Of a stretch of DNA of 37,057 nt, positions 17,901 to 25,090 are shown in pieces (within the stretch, counting starts at the first letter, position 1; the number at the start of each line of letters is the position of its first letter). The position numbers and the translations under genes were made by a program. The notes under the pieces are model-generated. The model saw only the letters and a list, made by a program, of their open reading frames with translations, was not told the origin of the DNA and ran no database searches. The stretch comes from Oscillospiraceae bacterium. Lineage in GTDB: Bacteria > Bacillota > Clostridia > Oscillospirales > Acutalibacteraceae. The stretch covers positions 1-37,057 of the forward strand of contig JAFLUL010000015.1 in assembly GCA_022508845.1 (NCBI GenBank), in the 5' to 3' direction.

Positions 17901-18151
17901 GTTTTGTCAGAGAACTTATCTCAAAGATCCAGACTATGAGAAAGGATTCCGACTTTAACGTCACCGACCATATCGAGGTAAAGGTTTCGGGCAGCGAAAA
18001 GATAAACTCCATAATAGAGAGATATTCCTCCGATATCGCAAAAGACGTTCTTGCTGACAGCGTAACGGCAGCTGCCCCTGAAACAAACGTCAGGGAATGG
18101 GATATAAACGGCGAAAAGGCTGTTATAGGCGTTAAACAAATCAATAATTAA
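14996..18151 (+). CDS. ileS: Isoleucyl-tRNA synthetase, eukaryote-like (type 2) form
   Basis: Class I aminoacyl-tRNA synthetase of 1051 residues that charges tRNA-Ile in the cytosol. PHIGH supplies the HIGH motif at 55-58 and KMSKS is at 601-605. WDTHGLPVE is the isoleucine/valine-group signature. The inserted editing region includes cysteine pairs (YCPRCGT, CECGHRHC, KCPHCGKEM) that look like zinc knuckles. The length, the N-terminal sequence and the lack of a C-terminal zinc finger place it with the long IleRS2 class shared with eukaryotes and some bacteria, not the roughly 930-residue IleRS1. The ATG at 14996 follows CGAGGAAA. The M28 peptidase gene follows after 23 bases and probably shares the transcript. 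Confidence 0.97.
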   Translation: MYEKVSPNLDFVSREKKIKQFWDDKSIFKKTVDEREGYPSYVFYDGPPTANGKPHIGHVLTRCIKDLIPRYRTMKGYMVPRKAGWDTHGLPVEIEVEKLLGLDGKEQIEEYGLAPFIEKCKESVWKYKGMWEDFSFTVGFWADMENPYVTYHNSYIESEWWALKKIWDRGLLYKGFKIVPYCPRCGTPLSSHEVAQGYKNVKERSAIVRFKVKGEDAYFLAWTTTPWTLPSNVGLCVNPENEYAKVKAADGYTYYMAVELLDKVLSSLTEDGEKAYEIIETFKGKDLEYKEYEPLYACAAEKAEKQKKKGHFVTCDSYVTLTDGTGIVHIAPAFGEDDANVGRKYDLPFVQFVDTKGEMTNDTPFAGLFVKKADPLILDDLKNRGLLFSAPKFEHDYPFCWRCDTPLLYYARESWYINMTEVRDDLVKNNNTINWIPESIGKGRFGNFIENVQDWALSRNRYWGTPLNIWECECGHRHCIGSIAELKEMSDNCPEDIELHRPYIDAVTLKCPHCGKEMKRVPEVIDCWFDSGAMPFAQHHYPFENKELFDSQFPTDFISEAVDQTRGWFYSLLAISTLIFNKAPYKNVIVLGHVQDENGQKMSKSKGNAVDPFDALSTYGADAIRWYFYTNSAPWLPNRFHGKAVQEGQRKFMGTLWNTYAFFVLYANIDKFDATKYSLDYSSLSVMDKWLLSRLNSTVREVDINLENYRIPEAARALDAFVDDMSNWYVRLSRERYWSTEMTQDKINAYMTLYTALVSVSKAAAPFIPFMADDIYTNLVCSIDKSAPESVHLCLFPEIKENEIDVSLEASMKEVRMVVELGRAARNGANIKNRQPLSRITVVGLDAISSEFTDIIKSELNIKEVVFADNSDGLISYTFKPQLKTLGPKYGKSLGEIRNALSSLNGVEAKKELDEKGVITLSLSIGDIELCADDLLITSEQVSDSYSVSDNGVTVALDTVLTNELIDEGFVRELISKIQTMRKDSDFNVTDHIEVKVSGSEKINSIIERYSSDIAKDVLADSVTAAAPETNVREWDINGEKAVIGVKQINN

Positions 18152-18174
18152 TATTTATAAGGAGGGTTCGGTAA

Positions 18175-19407
18175 ATGAATTTATCATCAATTATCGAAAA
18201 GAAAGACAAATACACTAAATACATAGTTGACGAGATCACCTATATATGCAAAAATATAGCCAAGCGCGATCCCGGCAGCGAGGGCGAGAAAGCTGCCTGC
18301 GAATATATAGCCGAGGTGCTGAAAAAGGACTGCGGATGCGACAGAGTTACCATCGAAAGCTTTGAGGAAAATCCCGGTTCGTTCTACGGCTGGATCACCA
18401 TAGACATTATCCTCTGCCTCCTGAGCGTTATTCTTATCCATTTCGTTCCGCTCGTTTCTATGCTGCTTCTTATATTGAGCTTTGTTATTCTGTTTTTGCA
18501 GTTCGGACTGTATAAAAAGCTCGTTGATTTCTTGTTTGCGAAAAAAACCGGACACAACGTTACCGCTATAAAGAGCTGCAAGGGCGAAGTTAAACGCCGC
18601 ATTTTCTTTAACGGCCACGTTGACGCAACCTGGGAATGGCCGGTAAACTATCTGCTCGGCGGAGTTGGCTTTGATATCCATATCTTCCTCGGCATAGGCA
18701 GTCTTTTATATTATCTCGTTCTCTCCGTTATCGCCGTATGCTCAGGCCACGCTTTCAGCGGAGTTGAGGGCACTCTCCAAAAATGCGCTCTCTGGGGGCT
18801 TATTCTGATCCCCTTTGTTGTTGCACTGTTGTTTATGTGGAACAAAAAGCGCATTGTTGACGGCGCAAACGACAACCTCACCGGCTGCTATATGGGTATT
18901 GCTCTTATGAAGGCTCTGCAGGATGAGGGAATTGAGCTTGAGGACACCGAAATAGGCGTTATTATTACAGGCTCTGAGGAAGCGGGACTTCGCGGCGCTT
19001 TTGCCTGGACTGAAGCTCACAAGGGCGAGTTCAGAGACGTTCCCACATTTATTTATTCCTATGATACTATCCACGATCCCAAATATCTTATGACAAACTA
19101 TAAAGACCTCAACGGCACCGTTCCCTCTGATAAGGACGTTTCCGATCTGTTTATGGAGAGCGCCGAGCAGCTCGGTATCCCTTGTATCCACGGTCAGGTT
19201 CCATTCCCCGGCGGCGCAACCGACAATGCCGCGTTTAATAAAGCTGGCTTCCGCTCAACGGGCGTTACCGGTCTTAACCACAAACTTGAAAGATATTATC
19301 ACACCCGCCTTGACTCCTACGATAACCTCAACGAGGAAGGCATCGCCGGATGCTTCGCGGTTTCCGCAAAGGTGCTTGAAAACTTCGTTAACGGAGCAAA
19401 GCAATAA
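18175..19407 (+). CDS. Membrane-embedded M28-family metallopeptidase
   Basis: A 410-residue M28-type zinc peptidase, probably an aminopeptidase. Metal and catalytic residues are visible: His148 and Asp150 in NGHVDAT, Asp233 in GANDNLTG, Glu268/Glu269 in GSEEAGLRG, Asp350 in GGATDNAAF and His376 in YYHTRLDSY. Unlike soluble relatives it has hydrophobic segments: two at about 73-113, before the first metal ligand, and two at about 168-191 and 205-222, between the second and third ligands. Basic stretches after segments 2 and 4 (KKTGHN with KRR, and NKKR) suggest the active site faces the cytosol. AAGGAGGG precedes the ATG. It follows ileS closely and ends at a terminator. Confidence 0.87.
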   Translation: MNLSSIIEKKDKYTKYIVDEITYICKNIAKRDPGSEGEKAACEYIAEVLKKDCGCDRVTIESFEENPGSFYGWITIDIILCLLSVILIHFVPLVSMLLLILSFVILFLQFGLYKKLVDFLFAKKTGHNVTAIKSCKGEVKRRIFFNGHVDATWEWPVNYLLGGVGFDIHIFLGIGSLLYYLVLSVIAVCSGHAFSGVEGTLQKCALWGLILIPFVVALLFMWNKKRIVDGANDNLTGCYMGIALMKALQDEGIELEDTEIGVIITGSEEAGLRGAFAWTEAHKGEFRDVPTFIYSYDTIHDPKYLMTNYKDLNGTVPSDKDVSDLFMESAEQLGIPCIHGQVPFPGGATDNAAFNKAGFRSTGVTGLNHKLERYYHTRLDSYDNLNEEGIAGCFAVSAKVLENFVNGAKQ

Positions 19408-19420
19408 TTTTACATCGCAT

Positions 19421-19454
19421 AAAAAACTCTCTTCAGATGAAGAGAGTTTTTTTT
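19421..19454. terminator. Bidirectional terminator between the peptidase and the ABC permease
   Basis: A 14-bp perfect stem (arms 19421-19434 and 19439-19452) with an AGAT loop; the arms begin with A6 and end in a long T run. It serves both convergent genes, which stop at 19407 and 19461. Confidence 0.93.
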
Positions 19455-19460
19455 ATCTGT

Positions 19461-22400
19461 TTATTCAACTGATTTAAGCGATTCAACCATATCAATTTTT
19501 ACGGTTTTTCTTCTTAGCAGCAGGTTAACTGCGGCGATGAAGGCTGCTGTTATAGCAACTGAGATAATGTATGAATAGAAGTAAATTCGCTGTCCGTACA
19601 TTACTGCGTCTATTGCCGTAAATGTTATCAGAAGCTTGTGAAGTCCGATGCCGAGAGCTATGCCGAATGCTATTCCGAAGATCGAAACAATAATGTTTTC
19701 TCGCATTATATATCTGTTTACTTCGCTGTCGTTAAATCCGAGCACCTTAAGCGTTGCAAGCTCGCGCGTGCGCTCAATAATATTGATATTTGAAAGATTA
19801 TATAGAACAACAAAAGCCAGAATAAGAGCTGAAACGAAAAACACGATTATAACAATTGACAGAGCGTTTGTTATTTCTCCTATACTCTCTGTTGTATCCG
19901 AAAGATACGCAAGAGTTGTTATGCCATCTATTTTAACAATATCTGTTGCAAGGAGGCCTTTAACGTTATCAAGATCTGTTTGCTTTGAGGTTTTCAGCGA
20001 CTCTGATATATTGCCGATTGCGTATGAATATTGAGGCGCTGAGCCTGTTGCCTTGGTATAAAGCTGCTCGGTGAGATAAATATAGTGGAAAGTGTAGGCC
20101 TCGGCTATCGCGCTAATATTAACGCTGTAAGTAAAGCCTCCCGCGTCCTTAAACATTATTGAATCTCCAACGCCTACTTCGAGAGTTTTTGCAAGCTTTT
20201 CGGTTATAATAGCGCCGCTGTTGTCAAGAGTGTATTTTTCGCCTGTCTGCCTGTCCCTTAAATCAAAATACGTGTTTATATATTCCGGTTTCTCGGGAAC
20301 AACAATATAAACGTCAAGCTCAGAATCGTTTGTTTCGCTTAAGCCCGTCATATTCTTCATTGAGATAAGCGAAAGATCGCTTATTCTTGCATCTGAGGCG
20401 GCTGAATTGAATTCAGCGGTATGAACGGAGATCGTTTGAGGATTGTCAAAAACTATTTGAAGATCGTATTTTGATATGGCGTCCTTTGCGTCATACTGCA
20501 ATTTTTTTATGGCGGAAATGGAATTATAAAATCCGAGGCTTCCTAAAAGCAATGCTGTGCAGCCGGCGATACCTGCAAGCGTCATAAGAAAACGACTCTT
20601 GTTTCTGAATAGATTTCTCGCCGTTACTTTCGCAGTAAAGCTGAGGCGATCCCATAAAAACTTGATATGCTCCAAAAGAATCTTTTTGCCCTTTTTAGGC
20701 GCTTTCGGACGCATAAGAACAGCAGGGCGCAGTCTTAAATCGGAGGTAACTCTTAAAAGGGTTATTCCGGTTGTTGAAAAAAGAGCAATTATAAAACCTA
20801 TAATAATATATTTTACCGGGAAGATATATTTAATTTCCGGCAGCGAATACATTATGGAATACGCCGAGTTTATGGCATACGGGAAAATGAAAATGCCTCC
20901 CGTTATTCCGATAAGGCTTCCGAATATACACGCACTTATTGAATATATTACATATTTTGAGAGTATTGCTGAGGAAGAAAATCCGAGCGCTTTATATGTG
21001 CCGAGCAGGGGTCTGTCCTCCTCAACCAGCCTTGTTACCGTTGTAAGGCAAACAAGTGATGAAATTATAAAAAAGAATATCGGGAAGATATTGGATATTA
21101 CTTCAATATTACTGACCGACTGTCCGTAGCTTGTGTAGCCCGGAACACCTCCTCGGTCAGTTACAGTCCAAGATACGTTATCGAGCTTGGCATAAAGATC
21201 CTTTGCACTTTGAAGCTCCGCCCTTGCAAAGGCAAGCGAGGATGCCGAACGTGATTCTATATCCTCCTTTGCGGCTTTTGCCGCTGCGAGATTTTCCGGA
21301 GCGGCGCTTACCTGAGCTTTCAGTTCGTTCAGTTCGCTTTCCGCCTGCATTTTTTGAAGAGCCGCTTCAACGTTTCCGCTTTGAATGTCGTAACCCATAC
21401 GGCTTAAAATGTCGGCAGTGTTGTCAAGTTCCGTTTTTGCCGCCTGAAGAGAGGACTTAGCCTGCTGGCTTTGAATGGTTGCCTGCTGAAGCCTTGTTTT
21501 TTCTGCATCAAGCTTTTCTCCGAGAGAATCAAGTATGGCCTGAGTTTTTTCAAGCTGCTGCTCCTGTTTTGCAAGCTCCGCTTTTTGCGATTCAAGGTAA
21601 GGGGAAACATTTGCAACTATCTCGCCTGCAAGTCCGCTGGTGGTGAGCGCCTTAATAGAGCTGTAAAGCTCCGGATAGGTTGCCTGCATAATTGTTATTA
21701 TAGACTGTATCTGTTCGTTTGAATAAGCCGTTGACTGAGTGTCTCCTATTTGGTTTATCAGCTCGCTTGCAGCGGTTATAAGAGAATTTGTTGTTGATAT
21801 TACCGACTTTATTGAGCGGACCTGATTTTGAGAAGCGGTATACTGAGAATACAGCTCATCATAGGTTGCGGTTGCGCTTTGAAGCTCCGTTTGCTTTTGA
21901 TCATATTCCGCTTCCTTTTTATGGTATTCCTGCCTTTTTGCGCTGTAGTCGTTGAGAGCTTTTTTGTAGGCTGCTTCGTTTTTTCCTAAGTTTTCTTCAA
22001 CCTCAGAGAATTTCTCGTCAAACTGAGTTTGAGCTTCGCTTAAGATTTTTTCTGAATTGTCAACAAGATTCTGAAGGGTTGCTATTGTTGCATCCAGTTC
22101 TTCTATTGCGGTTTTTGCTTCGTCTTCGCTTGATGCTATTGTTTTTTCCGCTTCGCTTATTTTGCTCTGGAGCTCGGGACGCATTTCGTTTACCCTGTCG
22201 GCAATAAGCGAAGGGGATACCTCTTTTATCTTTTCGAGATAAGCGTCAACATATGTCAGGTAGTCGTCTGAAAACGGCTCAAATGCGGAGGAACCGTCAA
22301 TTTTTATATAAGCCTCGCTATAATAATCGGAAACAAAGGCTTCTTCCGGGATAATAATGAATGTTCCCAGCTTTCCGCTGCCAATGTCCGTGTTTCCTCG

Positions 22401-23012
22401 CTCAAATGAAATATAATACGGAGAACGGATTATTCCGACAATGGTAAAATCGCCGGAATTAAGCTCATCAGGCGTTTCTCCGCCGCCGTTATTAAGCGAT
22501 ATAACGCTTCCGAGCTTATAAGTGTCGGGAGTGGAGAGGCGGCTTGCGTCAACAAGACATTCATTTTTAAGCTGCGGATAACGCCCCTCAATAAGCTGCA
22601 CCCTGTTTATATAAGTTCCGTCGTTAACTCCGTGAGTGAAATCGTATATCTTTTGAGGGGATATGCTGTATGCCCTTGCGGTTATCTGGGTTCCGTCAAT
22701 ATCTATCTGGGTATCGCCGTTTACCTTCACATAGGCGTCAACAAACTTTTCCCCCGAAATATATTCAACCCCGTCAAGCTTCCTTATGGCTTCCAGGTCG
22801 CCGTCTGTCAGTCCGATGGTGGACCGGACAGTAATATCGGCAAGGTTAAACTCCGTGAAGTATTCTTCCGCGTTTTGAAGCATATCGGGAGAGGCGGCTT
22901 TTATTCCCGTAAAAAATGCGGTACCCAAAGCCACCATAAGAAGAATAGAAATATATCTGCTGAAATTTTTCTTTACAGTGCGTAAAGTATCCTTAAACAG
23001 AGGTCCGTTCAA
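19461..23012 (-). CDS. FtsX/MacB-type ABC transporter permease with long coiled-coil domain
   Basis: A 1183-residue permease, the membrane partner of the ATPase upstream. The first membrane segment is at about 18-37 (YISILLMVALGTAFFTG), followed by an extracellular MacB-like periplasmic-core region to about 270. Residues about 275-605 are rich in Glu, Gln, Lys, Ala and Leu and look like an extended coiled coil or hairpin. The first FtsX membrane domain is at about 634-780 and the second at about 1047-1165 (both with the RTRELATLKVLGF or RPLLGTYKALGF type loop). The start is read as TTG at 23012, because AAGGAGG lies 9 bases upstream and the next Met falls inside the first membrane segment. 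The family includes lipoprotein, peptide and antibiotic exporters and mechanotransmission complexes; the substrate is unknown. Confidence 0.88.
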   Translation of the reverse strand: MNGPLFKDTLRTVKKNFSRYISILLMVALGTAFFTGIKAASPDMLQNAEEYFTEFNLADITVRSTIGLTDGDLEAIRKLDGVEYISGEKFVDAYVKVNGDTQIDIDGTQITARAYSISPQKIYDFTHGVNDGTYINRVQLIEGRYPQLKNECLVDASRLSTPDTYKLGSVISLNNGGGETPDELNSGDFTIVGIIRSPYYISFERGNTDIGSGKLGTFIIIPEEAFVSDYYSEAYIKIDGSSAFEPFSDDYLTYVDAYLEKIKEVSPSLIADRVNEMRPELQSKISEAEKTIASSEDEAKTAIEELDATIATLQNLVDNSEKILSEAQTQFDEKFSEVEENLGKNEAAYKKALNDYSAKRQEYHKKEAEYDQKQTELQSATATYDELYSQYTASQNQVRSIKSVISTTNSLITAASELINQIGDTQSTAYSNEQIQSIITIMQATYPELYSSIKALTTSGLAGEIVANVSPYLESQKAELAKQEQQLEKTQAILDSLGEKLDAEKTRLQQATIQSQQAKSSLQAAKTELDNTADILSRMGYDIQSGNVEAALQKMQAESELNELKAQVSAAPENLAAAKAAKEDIESRSASSLAFARAELQSAKDLYAKLDNVSWTVTDRGGVPGYTSYGQSVSNIEVISNIFPIFFFIISSLVCLTTVTRLVEEDRPLLGTYKALGFSSSAILSKYVIYSISACIFGSLIGITGGIFIFPYAINSAYSIMYSLPEIKYIFPVKYIIIGFIIALFSTTGITLLRVTSDLRLRPAVLMRPKAPKKGKKILLEHIKFLWDRLSFTAKVTARNLFRNKSRFLMTLAGIAGCTALLLGSLGFYNSISAIKKLQYDAKDAISKYDLQIVFDNPQTISVHTAEFNSAASDARISDLSLISMKNMTGLSETNDSELDVYIVVPEKPEYINTYFDLRDRQTGEKYTLDNSGAIITEKLAKTLEVGVGDSIMFKDAGGFTYSVNISAIAEAYTFHYIYLTEQLYTKATGSAPQYSYAIGNISESLKTSKQTDLDNVKGLLATDIVKIDGITTLAYLSDTTESIGEITNALSIVIIVFFVSALILAFVVLYNLSNINIIERTRELATLKVLGFNDSEVNRYIMRENIIVSIFGIAFGIALGIGLHKLLITFTAIDAVMYGQRIYFYSYIISVAITAAFIAAVNLLLRRKTVKIDMVESLKSVE

Positions 23013-23054
23013 AAAGGCCTGCCTCCTTAAAATTCAGTAATTCTCCGAAGCGTT

Positions 23055-23756
23055 TTACCATTCAAGTCTTTCAACGCTGAGCGGACGGTCATTTATTGCA
23101 ATCCTGTGTATTTTGCCGTTGCGCATAGTTATAACTCTGTTTGCCATCGGAGTAAGGGAAGTGTTGTGTGTGATAATAATAACGGTCATACCGTTTTCGG
23201 TGCTTGTCTTTTGCAAAAGCTCAAGCACCTGTTTGCCGGTGCCGTAGTCAAGCGCGCCGGTGGGCTCGTCGCAAAGAAGCAGTTTGGGATTTTTTGCGAG
23301 AGCTCTGGCTATGGAAACTCTCTGCTGTTCGCCGCCCGAGAGCTGCGAAGGGAAGTTATTAAGCCTGTCCCCGAGCCCTACTCGCTCAAGCATTCTTTTT
23401 GCATTTGCCGATCTTTTGTTCAACCCTGTTGCCAGTTCAACATTTTCAAGGGCGGTGAGGTTCGGAACAAGGTTATAAAACTGAAAAACAAAGCCAACGT
23501 CCTGCCGCCTGTATAAAGAAAGTCTGCGCTTTGAAAAGCCGCTTATCATTTCTCCGCCGATTCTGACCTTGCCGTCATCGCAGCCGTCTATTCCGCCGAG
23601 GATATTGAGAACCGTTGTTTTGCCCGCTCCGCTGGGACCCACTATCATACACAGCTCTCCCTCTTCTATTGAAAAAGATACTCCGTCCAGAGCGGGAATT
23701 GTTACCTCGCCCATATTGTATTTTTTATATACCGAAGAAAGCTCAATAAAGCTCAT
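23055..23756 (-). CDS. ABC transporter ATP-binding protein (MacB/LolD-type)
   Basis: A 233-residue ATPase. Walker A is GPSGAGKTT (residues 40-48), the Q-loop is [10 protein letters not shown], the signature is LSGGEQQR and Walker B is [12 protein letters not shown], followed by the switch His in [24 protein letters not shown] is typical of the LolD/MacB/FtsE group that pairs with FtsX-type permeases. The ATG at 23756 was chosen because GGTGAT, which can pair with the 16S tail, stands just upstream; an in-frame TTG at 23771 would include this site in the coding region. The permease follows after 42 bases. Confidence 0.94.
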   Translation of the reverse strand: MSFIELSSVYKKYNMGEVTIPALDGVSFSIEEGELCMIVGPSGAGKTTVLNILGGIDGCDDGKVRIGGEMISGFSKRRLSLYRRQDVGFVFQFYNLVPNLTALENVELATGLNKRSANAKRMLERVGLGDRLNNFPSQLSGGEQQRVSIARALAKNPKLLLCDEPTGALDYGTGKQVLELLQKTSTENGMTVIIITHNTSLTPMANRVITMRNGKIHRIAINDRPLSVERLEW

Positions 23757-23788
23757 TTTATTATCACCCAAGCAATATATTTATTTTA

Positions 23789-23817
23789 ATTATATATTAT
23801 TTTGATTTTTTAGTCAA
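23789..23817 (-). promoter_or_regulatory. Promoter of the ABC exporter operon
   Basis: On the - strand, TTGACT (23817-23812), a 17-base spacer and a consensus TATAAT (23794-23789), 33 bases before the ATPase ATG. It diverges from the galM promoter. Confidence 0.75.
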
Positions 23818-23870
23818 TAACAAAAGATATTATAATTGTTTAAGCTTAAATTTTCTTTATGCTTGTCCAC

Positions 23871-23898
23871 TTGACATAAATTTTTTTAGCGGTATAAT
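23871..23898 (+). promoter_or_regulatory. Promoter of the mutarotase gene
   Basis: Consensus TTGACA (23871-23876) and TATAAT (23893-23898) with a 16-base spacer, 30 bases before the ATG at 23929. Confidence 0.8.
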
Positions 23899-23928
23899 AA
23901 TATAATAAAAAATATGAGAGGAAAAATT

Positions 23929-24978
23929 ATGAGTGTAATAAGAGAGAGCTTCGGCTTTATGCCGGACAAAACGGAAATTTTTAAATACATACTTGAAAAC
24001 AGCAGCGGAACTCAGGCGCATATTTTAACCCTCGGAGCAACGCTTCAGTCTTTTATCATTGCCGATAAAAACGGGGAAATGAAGGATGTTCTTCTCGGAT
24101 TTGACTCAGTTTCCGATTATCTGGAAAAGTCAAATTATCAGGGGGCAACCGTTGGCCGTTATGCAAACAGGATAGGCGGCGCAAGCATTGACATAAACGG
24201 CAAAAACTATTCTCTTACCGCAAACGAAAAGAATGTAACAAGCCTTCACTCCGCCGGAGATTTTTCTTATTCTCCCTGGAAGGCTGTTGTTCCCGATGCC
24301 GATATGGTTGAGATGAGCTATGTTTCTCCCGACGGAGAGGGCGGTTTCCCGGGAGAAGTGAGCGTTAAGGTTATTTTCAGGCTGACAGAGGATAATAAGC
24401 TCAGTATAAAATACAGCGGCGTGTCAACCAAAGATACATATATGAATTTTACTAACCACGCGTATTTTAACCTGAACGGCTATGATTCGGGCGATATTCT
24501 TTCGCATTATCTTAAAATAGACTCTTCTTTTATAACTCCTGTTGACGAGCTGAGCATCCCTCTGGGAGGAGCTATGAGCGTTGAAAACACCCCCTTTGAC
24601 TTCAGAGAGTTTGCCCGTATAGGAGAAAGAATAGCCTCCGATCACGCTCAGCTTAAAATGACCGGAGGCTATGACCACAACTTCTGCCTGCCGGAATCCG
24701 AGGGTGAACTCCGTGAAATTGCGCAGTCCTATTCTGAGGACAGCGGTATAAAAATGGCAGTTTTAACAACGCTTCCCGGAGTGCAGTTTTATGCCGGTAA
24801 TTTCCTCGCAGGAGCCGAAGGTAAAAACGGCAAAGCGATGAATAAGAGAACAGGCTTTTGTCTTGAAACACAGTTTTATCCCGACACTCCCCACCAACCC
24901 GATTTCCCGTCGTGCCTGTTTAAAGCGGGCGAAGAGTATGTTTCGGAGACGGTTTACGCTTTTTCTCTTCAAAAATAA
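23929..24978 (+). CDS. galM: Galactose mutarotase (aldose 1-epimerase)
   Basis: A 349-residue aldose 1-epimerase that interconverts the alpha and beta anomers of galactose and related sugars in the cytosol. The catalytic His is in TNHAYFNLNG (His177) and the catalytic Glu in CLETQFYPDTPHQP (Glu313). NRIGGASIDINGKNYSL is the substrate-binding region. The following NEKNVTSLHSAG departs from the usual LHGG. The ATG at 23929 was preferred over one at 23914 because GAGAGG lies 7 bases upstream of it. The gene stands alone between the divergent ABC operon and the next promoter. Confidence 0.94.
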   Translation: MSVIRESFGFMPDKTEIFKYILENSSGTQAHILTLGATLQSFIIADKNGEMKDVLLGFDSVSDYLEKSNYQGATVGRYANRIGGASIDINGKNYSLTANEKNVTSLHSAGDFSYSPWKAVVPDADMVEMSYVSPDGEGGFPGEVSVKVIFRLTEDNKLSIKYSGVSTKDTYMNFTNHAYFNLNGYDSGDILSHYLKIDSSFITPVDELSIPLGGAMSVENTPFDFREFARIGERIASDHAQLKMTGGYDHNFCLPESEGELREIAQSYSEDSGIKMAVLTTLPGVQFYAGNFLAGAEGKNGKAMNKRTGFCLETQFYPDTPHQPDFPSCLFKAGEEYVSETVYAFSLQK

Positions 24979-25009
24979 CTCTGATTATGAAATTTGTTCG
25001 TAATTTATA

Positions 25010-25038
25010 TTGACAATTTTCTTTAAATATTATATTAT
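25010..25038 (+). promoter_or_regulatory. Promoter of the secreted protein/two-component unit
   Basis: TTGACA (25010-25015), a 17-base spacer and TATTAT (25033-25038). The first TTG of the long open frame is this -35 box, so translation cannot start there on this transcript. Confidence 0.82.
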
Positions 25039-25090
25039 TATCTATATTAGGTTAAAATCCCGGTTGTCCGGACGATCGAAGGTGAACAGA

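Noticed and set aside
20557..21129. A 190-codon open frame on the + strand
   Set aside because: Antisense to the well-supported FtsX-type permease, without a ribosome site or family resemblance.
23839..23850. 12-bp palindrome TTTAAGCTTAAA between the divergent ABC and galM promoters
   Set aside because: AT-rich palindromes of this length are expected several times by chance in a window of this size, and it overlaps neither promoter.
25039..25090. Small CCGG-TTGT-CCGG hairpin in the leader of the secreted-protein gene
   Set aside because: Only four base pairs; no sign of a riboswitch or attenuator in a leader of about 45 bases.
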